DNA of 6,577 nt from Dehalococcoidia bacterium (GCA_022823105.1 JAJDXU010000476.1:1-6577), one strand, 5' to 3'. Counted from the first letter of the stretch, positions 1-6,180 are shown. Translations and numbers: made by a program. Notes: generated by a model not told the origin, from the letters alone.

Positions 1-468
1 AAGACGCGGATGGTGCAAACGGTCACCGGTCCCTACACGGTCATCGCCGAGGCCAAACCATTGCCGTCGCTGCAGGCTGCCAACATCATAGTGCGCGTCG
101 CAGAAACGGCGTCGGGTCGACATGCCGAGGACGTAAGAGTCACCGTATACACCTCCCACAGCGGCTCCGATGAGACCGGGTGGGCCCACGCCATCAGTCC
201 AAATGTGCCAGGCGTTTACTCTGCCACGGTGGAATTGAAAACGCCCGGAGTATGGGACACGACGGTGGAGGTGGAGGCTCCGGACGGGACGCCTTACCCA
301 GCCCAGGGTTTCGTGTTCGAAGTGACCGTTCCCACAACCAATCCGGAGGCCGGTTACGTGTTCATCGGTGTGGCCGTGATCCTGTTAGCCGGGGCCGGAT
401 ACCTGGTTTGGCGAATCCGTAGGAACCAACGAGCACGGGCCGAAAGGGAAGGGACGGCGGCCACATGA
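1..468 (+). CDS. FixH/YtkA-like membrane-anchored protein, 5' end outside window
   Basis: The reading frame is open from the first base to a TGA overlapping the next start, so the gene probably begins upstream. An ATG at base 10 exists, but a protein starting there would have an exported-type domain and no signal peptide, so the 152 residues counted from it are best taken as the C-terminal part. About 110 residues form a beta-rich, Ig-like domain with alternating hydrophobic residues and a GVYSATVEL / GVWDTTVEV pattern, as in FixH and YtkA-like domains. A single membrane span follows (about residues 114-133), then an Arg-rich cytoplasmic tail. This topology puts the domain outside the cell. 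The ATGA overlap with ctaG suggests a role in copper handling or cytochrome oxidase assembly. No clear metal-binding Met/His/Cys cluster is visible, so the exact function is unassigned. Confidence 0.7.
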   Translation, partial: KTRMVQTVTGPYTVIAEAKPLPSLQAANIIVRVAETASGRHAEDVRVTVYTSHSGSDETGWAHAISPNVPGVYSATVELKTPGVWDTTVEVEAPDGTPYPAQGFVFEVTVPTTNPEAGYVFIGVAVILLAGAGYLVWRIRRNQRARAEREGTAAT

Positions 469-1439
469 GTGGTTGGGGGATTACGACGGGGGTCTTGGTC
501 AGCGGCGGATTGGCTTTCACCCTGGGAGCAGGGATCGCGTCGGCGCACCAGGGCATACCGCCGGGGCAAACTCCGCTCACCGCGTGGGGGTTCATCACGA
601 ATCCCGTGCCGAGCCTGTTCCTGCTGGCGGCCCTGTATTTTTACATCAACGGGTTGAACAACTGGCCCAACCCGACGCATCCGATCAGCAATTGGCAGAA
701 GGCCAGCTTTTTCGCGGGTATTTTGGTGCTGTTCGCGGCGCTGCAATCTCCCATGGAGCCCTTGGCCGAGCACTATTTCGCGATCCACCAACTTCAACAT
801 CTGCTGGTGCGGATGGTTGGTCCGTTGCTGATCCTGTTGGGAGCGCCGTTGACGCCGATGCTGAGGGGGATGCCGACCTGGTTGAGGCAGGGGGTAATCA
901 GGCGTTTGGTGCGAACACCAGCCGCCCACTGGGTATACGGAAAGATTACCAATCCAGTGTTCACCATCGCGGCGTTTCTGGGTTTGCTGTTTTTCTGGCA
1001 GGTGCCGGGGCCGCACGACCTGGCAGTGCACAACGACTGGATGCACGAGTTGATGCACGGCACCATGCTGCTCAGCGGGTTCCTGTTCTGGTGGATCGTC
1101 GTCGACCCCAAACCTCACCGCTCCCGCCTGCACTACGGGTTGCGGGTGCTTTACCTTGGCCTGATTGTGCTGCCCAACACGCTGCTGGGCGCTGCCATCA
1201 CGTTCCAGGAAGGGTTGATTTACTCCGCATACCAGGAATTGCCGCGGCCGTGGGAAGCGTTCTCATACCTGTCCGACCAACGGTTGGGAGGGCTGATGCT
1301 GTGGGTACCTGGCGACATGATGTGCATCATAGGCGCCGGGATCGTGATGTTCATGTGGTACCAGCGGGAAATGGAGCAGAACCCGAACCCTCCGATGCCG
1401 GTTCCGGCGGAACCGGCGGCAGAGGACGATGACCCGTGA
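465..1439 (+). CDS. ctaG: CtaG-type cytochrome c oxidase assembly factor (caa3_CtaG family)
   Basis: A 324-residue polytopic membrane protein of the caa3_CtaG family, which helps assemble (probably copper-load) haem-copper oxidase. It is unrelated to the Cox11-type protein also called CtaG. Residues 1-28 look like a signal peptide or first span ending ASA-HQG. Later hydrophobic segments lie near 48-64, 80-95, 112-130, 163-180, 198-213, 224-244 and 276-299. Family-type histidines are seen in HYFAIHQLQH (H103, H108, H112) and HNDWMHELMHG (H189, H194, H198), followed by a WW-x-V-x-DP motif. Near the C-terminus, DQRLGGLMLWVPGD (from D271) matches the family's conserved Asp-Gln and Leu-Trp segment. 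The tail is Pro- and Asp-rich and cytoplasmic. The start overlaps the preceding stop as ATGA, so translation is probably coupled; a loose purine run (GGGAAGGGA) lies upstream. Confidence in the family is high; the copper role rests on family knowledge. Confidence 0.9.
   Translation: MSGWGITTGVLVSGGLAFTLGAGIASAHQGIPPGQTPLTAWGFITNPVPSLFLLAALYFYINGLNNWPNPTHPISNWQKASFFAGILVLFAALQSPMEPLAEHYFAIHQLQHLLVRMVGPLLILLGAPLTPMLRGMPTWLRQGVIRRLVRTPAAHWVYGKITNPVFTIAAFLGLLFFWQVPGPHDLAVHNDWMHELMHGTMLLSGFLFWWIVVDPKPHRSRLHYGLRVLYLGLIVLPNTLLGAAITFQEGLIYSAYQELPRPWEAFSYLSDQRLGGLMLWVPGDMMCIIGAGIVMFMWYQREMEQNPNPPMPVPAEPAAEDDDP
1397..1417. repeat. Perfect 9-bp inverted repeat at the 3' end of ctaG
   Basis: Arms GCCGGTTCC (1397-1405) and GGAACCGGC (1409-1417) are exact reverse complements separated by GGC. 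The RNA would form a stable GC-rich hairpin 19 bases before the ctaG stop codon. No T-run follows on either strand, so it is not a classic intrinsic terminator. It lies in codons for the Pro/Glu/Ala tail and may simply reflect repetitive codon use, or may act as a 3' stabilising or processing structure. Confidence 0.6.
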
Positions 1440-1474
1440 TGCGGAAACGATGCCAAAAACCGTAGAGATGCACA

Positions 1475-2083
1475 ATGATCTGGGCTACCAACGATGTAGT
1501 CAGCGTTCTGGTTTTTCTATTGCCAGGCCTGGTGGGGTCAGCGACATTTTACTCGCTGACATCGCACCCCAAACCCAACGAGTTTGGCCAGGTGGCGCAA
1601 GCCCTAATGTTCACAATATTGAGCCATGCGGCCACTTGGTCCATTGGTTTGATATGGCCGCAATTGAATGACCGTGAGGATTGGCAATTGTTCCTCCCCG
1701 TTCCAGTGGGCGCAGTGATAGCGCTGGCAGTTGCTTATGGGTCCAATCACGACGTTGTTCACCGCCTGCTGCGTTGGGCCCAAGTGACTCGAGAAACATC
1801 GTACCCGTCTGAGTGGTATTCCGCATTCGCCGAAAATGATGATTGTTTCGTCGTCTTACATTTCTACGACGGTCGTAGATTGTACGGGTGGCCGCAAGAG
1901 TGGCCAGGTGGACCAGGCGACGCGCATTTCGTAATGGCCGACGGGGAATGGTTGACCCCAGAGACCAACGACACGGTGCCGGCAGGCGACATCCTCTTGA
2001 TACGACAGAATGAAATCGCGATGGTGGAATTTGTTAGAATAAAAGCGGTAAATGAGTCCGACGAGAGGCAAGGAGAAAAATAA
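1475..2083 (+). CDS. DUF6338-like membrane protein of unknown function
   Basis: A 202-residue protein with hydrophobic segments at about 9-27, 41-62 and 73-92, then a soluble C-terminal half. The N-terminal FLLPG segment and the later LYGWPQEWPGGPGDAHFVM-type motif (about residues 136-154) are what I recognise as DUF6338-like; this is from memory, not a search. The C-terminal half (about 120-192) is beta-strand-like, with WLTP and GDILLIRQNEIAMVEFV segments resembling a small barrel that could bind a ligand or partner at the inner membrane face. The start follows ctaG by 35 bases; the ribosome binding site is weak (GTAGAGATG upstream). A competing ATG at 1429 opens a different frame without recognisable motifs. 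Base composition is lower in GC than its neighbours (about 45-53% in stretches I counted). The stop overlaps the start of the following small gene. No biochemical function is known to me. Confidence 0.75.
   Translation: MIWATNDVVSVLVFLLPGLVGSATFYSLTSHPKPNEFGQVAQALMFTILSHAATWSIGLIWPQLNDREDWQLFLPVPVGAVIALAVAYGSNHDVVHRLLRWAQVTRETSYPSEWYSAFAENDDCFVVLHFYDGRRLYGWPQEWPGGPGDAHFVMADGEWLTPETNDTVPAGDILLIRQNEIAMVEFVRIKAVNESDERQGEK
2071..2075 (+). promoter_or_regulatory. Strong ribosome binding site for the small proline-rich gene
   Basis: AGGAG (extended AAGGAG from 2070) sits 7 bases before the ATG at 2083 and inside the last codons of the DUF6338-like gene. It is a better Shine-Dalgarno site than that of the larger gene upstream. 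It is the main evidence that the short frame at 2083-2208 is translated. Confidence 0.75.
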
Positions 2084-2208
2084 TGACTAGAGTCTCCAAC
2101 CCGCCACCTGGCAAGCGAAGGATCGAAACCAGAGGAAAATCCACTAAACCACAGAATGCACAAAAGCCGCCACCGCCACCACCGCCACCACCAGCGCCCA
2201 AAAAGTGA
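2083..2208 (+). CDS. 41-residue basic, poly-proline small protein
   Basis: A short frame starts with an ATG that shares its A with the TAA stop of the DUF6338-like gene (TAATG), a hallmark of translational coupling, and has a strong ribosome binding site 7 bases away. The product reads MTRVSNPPPGKRRIETRGKS, then a Lys/Gln/Asn stretch, nine prolines in a row (residues 29-37) and a terminal APKK. It has ten Lys/Arg and one Glu (net about +9), fourteen prolines, no Cys and no hydrophobic segment, so it is cytosolic and probably unstructured. Nine prolines would stall ribosomes without elongation factor P. It could be a partner of the membrane protein, an SH3-like or nucleic-acid binding tail, or a regulatory stalling peptide. 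No family is recognised with confidence. The tight coupling argues that it is real rather than a chance frame. Confidence 0.65.
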   Translation: MTRVSNPPPGKRRIETRGKSTKPQNAQKPPPPPPPPPAPKK

Positions 2209-2310
2209 TGTGCTGCGACGGGCGGCTACCAGTTTGTTATTTGGCCCACCCCTGCCGCTAAATCTTGTAGTCAAGGCATTAACCGCGTAAAAGCGCTCAC
2301 CTGGTGACAC
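2209..2310 (+). other. Intergenic leader before the monooxygenase gene
   Basis: These 102 bases show no clear intrinsic terminator for the upstream cassette. A weak sigma70-like pair, TTGTAG (2265-2270) and TAAAAG (2288-2293) with a 17-base spacer, could serve the monooxygenase gene, but it matches consensus at only 3/6 and 4/6 positions. A small inverted repeat TCACC-T-GGTGA (2297-2307) precedes the start codon. All are low-confidence regulatory candidates. Confidence 0.3.
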
Positions 2311-3435
2311 ATGGCCGAAATGAACGGTAACAACCAACGACCGGAACCACGCTTTGACTGGTTCATACCCATCGACGGGGACGGCGACCGCGCCGGCACA
2401 CTGCGAGCGCAACGTCCGCCAACGTTCGACTATCTGAAACAGGTGGCGCAAACGGCGGAGGAGTGCGGCTTCTACTCGATGCTCATCCCGACACGGTTCG
2501 CCAACGGGCTGTTTGCGGAAGATGCCCCGCTGGCGGAAACCTGGACCACTGCGACGGCGTTGGCAGCGGTGACGTCGCGGATCCGCTTCCTGGTGGCAGT
2601 TCGTCCGGGGTTCATCGCTCTGGGACTTTTCGCACAAATGGCGGCCGCATTCCATGAAATGTCGGGCGGGAGACTGGATATCAACATCGTTCCCGGCGGA
2701 ATACAGAACGACTTCGAGCGGGTGGGCGAGGTGAGCAGCCACGAGACCAGATACGAGCGCGCCGAGGAGTTCATCGAGGCGTGCCGCGCCTTATGGCAGG
2801 AACCGCAACCCGTGCGCTACCGGGGCGAATTTTACCGTTTGGAAGACGCCTACTGCGCCCCCGCCCCGGGGGAGGACGCGCCACGTTTCTACCTGGGCGG
2901 CGCATCGCCGCGAGCGTTGGGGCTATCGGCGAGACAGGCGGACGTGCATCTGGGTTGGATCGAGCCCCTGGAGGACACCGCCAAACGGGTCAACGATCTG
3001 CGCGAACACCTAGACGCGACGGGCCGGCCGGTCAAATTGGGGCTGCGCACTCACCTGGTGATACGGGACGACGAGGAGGATGCCTGGAAAGCGGCACGCT
3101 CTCTCATCGCAGACGCCGCACTCGACGTCAAAGCGCAAAGGCAGTCGGCCATCGCGGGCACGCCCATGGTGGGCCAGCAGGCGCAGGCCCGGGAAGCGGA
3201 GGATCACAGACTTGGCCGGCATCTGTGGAACGGACTGTCAGAGGTTCGAGTGAACTGCGGCAGCGCGCTGGTGGGTACACCGGATCAGGTCGCGGAAGAG
3301 CTGGTGGGCTACTGGCGACTGGGCATCGACGAGTTCATTCTCAGCGGGTTCCCGCACGTAGAGGAATGCGAGCGGGTGGCAACCGACCTTCTCCCCATCC
3401 TGAAAGAGCGCATTCACACGGAACGAAACGGGTAG
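2311..3435 (+). CDS. SsuD-like FMNH2-dependent monooxygenase (LLM class)
   Basis: A 374-residue luciferase-like flavin monooxygenase with the length and motif order of alkanesulfonate monooxygenase SsuD: FIPIDGDGDRAGT (18-30), RPPTFDYLKQVAQTAE (35-50), LIPT (58-61), FLVAVRP (93-99), FYLGGAS (193-199), GLRTHLVIRD (244-253), VGQQ, and LWNGLSEVRVNCGSALVGTP (305-324). It ends with GIDEFILSGFPHVEE (338-352). By alignment to E. coli SsuD from memory, Arg226, His228, Arg297 and His333 are kept as R246, H248, R313 and H349. Tyr331 is Phe347, and no Cys occupies the Cys54 region. SsuD-type enzymes use FMNH2 from a partner reductase and O2 to cleave C-S bonds to an aldehyde and sulfite. The substrate here is unknown, and no reductase or sulfonate transporter is visible. 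An in-frame TGA at 2305 limits the start to 2311 or 2320; both have poor ribosome binding sites. Confidence 0.85.
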   Translation: MAEMNGNNQRPEPRFDWFIPIDGDGDRAGTLRAQRPPTFDYLKQVAQTAEECGFYSMLIPTRFANGLFAEDAPLAETWTTATALAAVTSRIRFLVAVRPGFIALGLFAQMAAAFHEMSGGRLDINIVPGGIQNDFERVGEVSSHETRYERAEEFIEACRALWQEPQPVRYRGEFYRLEDAYCAPAPGEDAPRFYLGGASPRALGLSARQADVHLGWIEPLEDTAKRVNDLREHLDATGRPVKLGLRTHLVIRDDEEDAWKAARSLIADAALDVKAQRQSAIAGTPMVGQQAQAREAEDHRLGRHLWNGLSEVRVNCGSALVGTPDQVAEELVGYWRLGIDEFILSGFPHVEECERVATDLLPILKERIHTERNG

Positions 3436-3461
3436 CACAGAAATCCGCCAGCTGTACGGTG

Positions 3462-3492
3462 GGGGCGAATCATGGTTCGCCCCTGTGTTTTT
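3462..3492 (+). terminator. Rho-independent terminator after the monooxygenase gene
   Basis: A perfect 8-bp stem, GGGGCGAA (3462-3469) and TTCGCCCC (3476-3483), closes a six-base loop. It is followed by TGTG and five Ts (3488-3492). The polarity fits the plus-strand gene ending 27 bases earlier. On the minus strand the hairpin is not followed by a T-run, so it may only partly stop transcription coming from the convergent operon. Confidence 0.8.
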
Positions 3493-3507
3493 GGCAACCG
3501 CTCCCGG

Positions 3508-4275
3508 TCACAATGCGGCTTTCACGTCCCGCAGAAAGTTTTCGCCGGCGATGCGGAGGAGGCCCCAACCGGACACGGTCACGAAGTTGGCGCCCTGCCT
3601 GACGAACTCTGCGACGCCGTCGGTGTCCGCCGGGTTGTTGCCGCCGACACCTACGTGCTTGCCGCCGGCACGAACGCGCGGGATCACCTCGCTCATCACC
3701 TTGCGGACCTCGGCGACGCCCGGATTGCCCATGCTCTGGCCGAGGTCGGACGCCGCCACGTGCAGCACATCCGCGCCGGATACCTGGAGAATATCGTCGA
3801 GGTTAGCGACCGCTTCAACATCCTCAACCATAGGGATGACCAGCACCTGTGAGTTGACCCAAGACGTCGCCTCGTCGCGGGCGACGCCGATTCCGTAGTC
3901 CTGGGCGCGACCGCCCCCCATGCCCCGGTAGCCGTCAGGGTAGTAGCGGGCGGCGCGGGCGATGGCGGCGGCCTGCTCCCCGGTGTTCACGTGGGGCACG
4001 ATGATGCCCTGGAGCCCCCGGTCGAGGTACCGGAGGATGGTCTGGTCTGAGTGGTCGGGGATCCGGGCGATGGGGGTGATGCCAAAGGACTCGGCGGCGC
4101 GGACCATGTGCTCCACCTGATCGAGGTCGGCGGGCCCGTGCTCGCAGTCAATCATGACGAAGTCGTAACCCAGGGCGCCAAAAATCTCAACCATGTCGGG
4201 AGCGTAGCGGGTGATGATGGCGCCAAAAACGACGCCTCCATCGTTGAGCTTGGCTTTGGTGGTGTTGGTACGCAT
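3508..4275 (-). CDS. HpcH/HpaI-family class II aldolase
   Basis: A 255-residue protein of the HpcH/HpaI aldolase/citrate lyase family, close to the usual 250-270 length. These TIM-barrel, divalent-metal enzymes cleave or form 4-hydroxy-2-oxo acids, typically giving pyruvate and an aldehyde. Recognisable segments are MIDCEHGP (41-48, catalytic-type H46), IARIPD (69-74, R71 for the oxo acid), GLQGIIVPHVNTGEQA (87-102), YRGMGGGRAQDYG (116-128), IPMVEDVEAVAN (147-158, metal ligand E151) and HVAASDLGQSMG (172-183, metal ligand D177). All four catalytic or metal positions expected from E. coli HpcH are present, so it should be active. AGGAG lies 8 bases before the ATG. It is the second gene of an operon, 72 bases after the ThDP enzyme. 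Substrate unknown: 2,4-dihydroxyhept-2-enedioate, 2-keto-3-deoxy sugar acids and other 4-hydroxy-2-oxo acids are all used in the family. Confidence 0.87.
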   Translation of the reverse strand: MRTNTTKAKLNDGGVVFGAIITRYAPDMVEIFGALGYDFVMIDCEHGPADLDQVEHMVRAAESFGITPIARIPDHSDQTILRYLDRGLQGIIVPHVNTGEQAAAIARAARYYPDGYRGMGGGRAQDYGIGVARDEATSWVNSQVLVIPMVEDVEAVANLDDILQVSGADVLHVAASDLGQSMGNPGVAEVRKVMSEVIPRVRAGGKHVGVGGNNPADTDGVAEFVRQGANFVTVSGWGLLRIAGENFLRDVKAAL

Positions 4276-4283
4276 GTGGTCGA

Positions 4284-4288
4284 CTCCT
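4284..4288 (-). promoter_or_regulatory. Ribosome binding site of the aldolase gene
   Basis: On the minus strand AGGAG lies 8 bases before the ATG at 4275 and supports that start. The 72-base gap from the upstream stop shows no obvious terminator, consistent with co-transcription. Confidence 0.65.
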
Positions 4289-4347
4289 GGTTAATGGGCA
4301 GGCGGAGAAAGGAATTGCAGCATGGGGTCGCTGGCAACGATTGCGTC

Positions 4348-6018
4348 TCACAACGCGCCGTCGATGACCATGTCCAACAATGCGGGTTTTCCGGAGGCGA
4401 GCGCCCGATCAACAGCCGGCTTGATCTGGGCAGGCTCGGTGATTCGTTCACCGTGGACGCCCATGCTATTGGCGATAGCCGCCATGTCGAACGGCGTACC
4501 GAAATCGGAATACAGCAGGCGGCCGCCGGAGGTCTCCGGCAACTCCAGCACATCCTGCTGGTACACGTTGAAATTGACCTTGAGCACCCGGTACATGCCA
4601 TTGTTGCAGATCACGAAGACGCACGGGATGTTGTCGTTGGCGGCCGTCCACAACCCCTGGATGGTCATCATGGCGCTGCCGTCGCCGATGATGCCGAAGA
4701 CGGGGCGGTCTGAATAGGCGCACTGGGTTCCCATGGTGGCGCCGATGCCGCCGCCGATGGACTGGCCGCGGACGCCCCGCAGGTCACCGCGGCGCTCCGC
4801 CTGGAAATAGTGGCGCATGGTGCCTCGGTTACTGATGGAGTCGTCCACCACGATGGCGTTGGCGGGCAGGGCGTCGGCTAGTTCCGACATCATTCGGGCC
4901 GGCGTCATGGGTTTATGGTCCCACTTTTCGGCCACCGATTCCTCGAACGCCGCGCGGGTGTCGCGCCGTCGTTGGATCACGGCCTGCTTGCGCTGCTCGA
5001 TCTCCGCAAAATCACCCGGCGGCAGCCGCTCTTTCAGCGCCGCGATCAAGTCGGACAGCGCGAGCCCGCAGTGGCCCACGATGCCGATATCGGTGGGTTC
5101 CGAGCGCCCGATGGCCTTGCGGTCTGGGTCGATGTGGACGAGTTTGGCGTCTGGCGGGAGGATCACGTCGCCCCAGTAGAACAGTTCTTCGAAGGGATCT
5201 GAACCCACGGCCAGCACGAGGTCAACATCCTGCAGAGTGTCGCGCTGCTGGGTAACCCTCAAGGACAGCGCGCCGAGGAACTGGTCGTGCCGGGTGGGGA
5301 AAGCGGCTTCGGCGCCGCGGGCCTGGTACACGGGCAGGCCCATCAGTTCGGCCAACTCCACCGCCTGATCCAGCCCGTCGTCGTCTGAGAGGCGGTCGCC
5401 CACCAGCATCAACGGCCGGCTCGCATCCATTAGAAGGGATGCGGCTTCGGCAATCCCATCAGCGCTGGGGCGGGCGGAATCGTGGACGGACCGCGAGGGA
5501 ACGATGTTCATCTCAGCCATGCCCTCCAGCGCGTTGGACGTGAAGCCGACATAGACCGGCCCCTTGGGATGGCTGTTGGCCTCGTTGAACGCGCGGCGGA
5601 TCACGCTGGGTATCTGGTCGGGAAGGGTGAGCTCCACCGCCCACTTGGTCACCGGACGGACAAGGTTGGCGAGATCGGTGATTGTCTCGTTGACCTTCCG
5701 GGCGTCATAGTTCGCCGATGTGATTACCATGGGGGTCCCGGTGTTCAGCGCATCCAACATGAGCGCGATGCCGTTGGCGAGACCGCTATCCACGTGGAGG
5801 CTGACGAACGAGGCACGACCGGTTGCTCGCGCGTACGCCTCCCCCATGCCCATGGCCACGCTCTCCTGGAGGGTGAGGATGTACCGGAACTCGGGGTAGT
5901 CCCCGAGCAGGTCGATGATGGGTCCCTCGCTGGTGCCGGGGTTTCCAAAAATGTAATCGACGCCTTCGGCCTTGAGCATTTCCAGGAGCGCCTGCTTGCC
6001 GGTCATCAGCTGGGACAT
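4348..6018 (-). CDS. ThDP-dependent enzyme, benzoylformate decarboxylase-like
   Basis: A 556-residue three-domain thiamine diphosphate enzyme of the benzoylformate decarboxylase/acetolactate synthase superfamily. The N-terminal Pyr domain has FGNPGTSE (24-31), YILTLQES (46-53) with the ThDP-activating E52, and SLHVDSG (73-79) with H75. The middle domain runs about 185-340, with VDLVLAVGSDPF and LVHIDPD. The C-terminal PP domain carries the Mg-ThDP motif from GDGSAM (445-450) to NN (472-473), and its LWTAANDNIP and NNGMYRVLK segments closely resemble benzoylformate decarboxylase. Relative to the P. putida enzyme, Glu47 and His70 are kept, Ser26 is Thr29, and His281 seems absent (that stretch reads FEELFYWGD). 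It probably decarboxylates a 2-oxo acid to an aldehyde, possibly not benzoylformate; carboligase activity is possible. Start chosen for the GGGAGGAAG site 2 bases upstream of it (GGAGG core 5 bases away). First gene of the operon with the aldolase. Confidence 0.85.
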   Translation of the reverse strand: MSQLMTGKQALLEMLKAEGVDYIFGNPGTSEGPIIDLLGDYPEFRYILTLQESVAMGMGEAYARATGRASFVSLHVDSGLANGIALMLDALNTGTPMVITSANYDARKVNETITDLANLVRPVTKWAVELTLPDQIPSVIRRAFNEANSHPKGPVYVGFTSNALEGMAEMNIVPSRSVHDSARPSADGIAEAASLLMDASRPLMLVGDRLSDDDGLDQAVELAELMGLPVYQARGAEAAFPTRHDQFLGALSLRVTQQRDTLQDVDLVLAVGSDPFEELFYWGDVILPPDAKLVHIDPDRKAIGRSEPTDIGIVGHCGLALSDLIAALKERLPPGDFAEIEQRKQAVIQRRRDTRAAFEESVAEKWDHKPMTPARMMSELADALPANAIVVDDSISNRGTMRHYFQAERRGDLRGVRGQSIGGGIGATMGTQCAYSDRPVFGIIGDGSAMMTIQGLWTAANDNIPCVFVICNNGMYRVLKVNFNVYQQDVLELPETSGGRLLYSDFGTPFDMAAIANSMGVHGERITEPAQIKPAVDRALASGKPALLDMVIDGAL

Positions 6019-6020
6019 TG

Positions 6021-6029
6021 CTTCCTCCC
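6021..6029 (-). promoter_or_regulatory. Strong ribosome binding site of the ThDP-enzyme gene
   Basis: On the minus strand GGGAGGAAG includes a GGAGG core ending 5 bases before the ATG at 6018. It decides for this start over the in-frame ATG four codons later. Confidence 0.75.
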
Positions 6030-6037
6030 GTGGTTCA

Positions 6038-6079
6038 TGATCGGGTACGTGTGATCGGGTACGTGTGATCGGGTACGCG
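6038..6079. repeat. Three tandem 14-bp repeats in the ThDP-operon leader
   Basis: The unit TGATCGGGTACGTG occurs at 6038-6051 and 6052-6065 exactly, and at 6066-6079 with one change (T to C at position 13). The array occupies about 20 to 61 bases before the ThDP-enzyme start on the minus strand, just outside its ribosome binding site. The 14-bp spacing is about 1.3 helical turns. It could be a regulator-binding array, a leader RNA element or recent slippage duplication. Confidence 0.85.
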
Positions 6080-6105
6080 CGTTTTGTGGTGTGTTCAGCG
6101 GCGCA

Positions 6106-6111
6106 ATTCTA
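6106..6111 (-). promoter_or_regulatory. Candidate -10 box for the ThDP/aldolase operon
   Basis: On the minus strand TAGAAT matches TATAAT at five of six positions. No good -35 hexamer lies 16-18 bases upstream; instead a short inverted repeat (6119-6132) sits there, which might fit activator-dependent transcription. If correct, the leader is about 80 bases and includes the 14-bp repeats. Confidence 0.3.
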
Positions 6112-6118
6112 CAACAAA

Positions 6119-6132
6119 CCGGCACAGGCCGG
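6119..6132. repeat. Short inverted repeat CCGGC-ACAG-GCCGG
   Basis: Perfect 5-bp arms flank a four-base centre, located just upstream of the candidate minus-strand -10 box. It could be an operator half-site pair. At this length in GC-rich DNA chance is a real possibility. Confidence 0.4.
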
Positions 6133-6180
6133 ATTGCTGTCCTGCTGGCGGCGGGATTGCGCCCGAGCGGTCTCGATCTG

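Noticed and set aside
354..1133. 259-codon minus-strand frame opposite ctaG
   Set aside because: Antisense shadow; low-complexity Arg/Gln/Pro translation with no motif, while the plus strand carries the clear CtaG family pattern.
473..1432. 319-codon open frame on the plus strand inside ctaG
   Set aside because: It is a frame-shifted shadow of ctaG; its translation has no family motifs and is rich in Arg/Gly/Ala as expected from GC-rich overlap.
1429..1671. 80-codon frame bridging ctaG and the DUF6338-like gene
   Set aside because: Its ATG overlaps the end of ctaG, but it lacks motifs and conflicts with the better-supported frame from 1475.
1864..2742. 292-codon minus-strand frame with a Trp/Arg-rich run
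   Set aside because: The odd Trp run is only the antisense reading of the proline codons at 2167-2193; the rest lies opposite two supported genes.
2781..3602. 273-codon plus-strand frame inside the monooxygenase gene
   Set aside because: Gly/Arg-rich out-of-frame shadow that runs through the terminator hairpin.
4051..4713. 220-codon plus-strand frame opposite the aldolase and ThDP genes
   Set aside because: It spans the end of one clear minus-strand gene and the start of another and has a His/Val/Asp-rich shadow composition.
6038..6079. CRISPR array
   Set aside because: The repeats are directly adjacent 14-mers without spacers, so they are simple tandem repeats.
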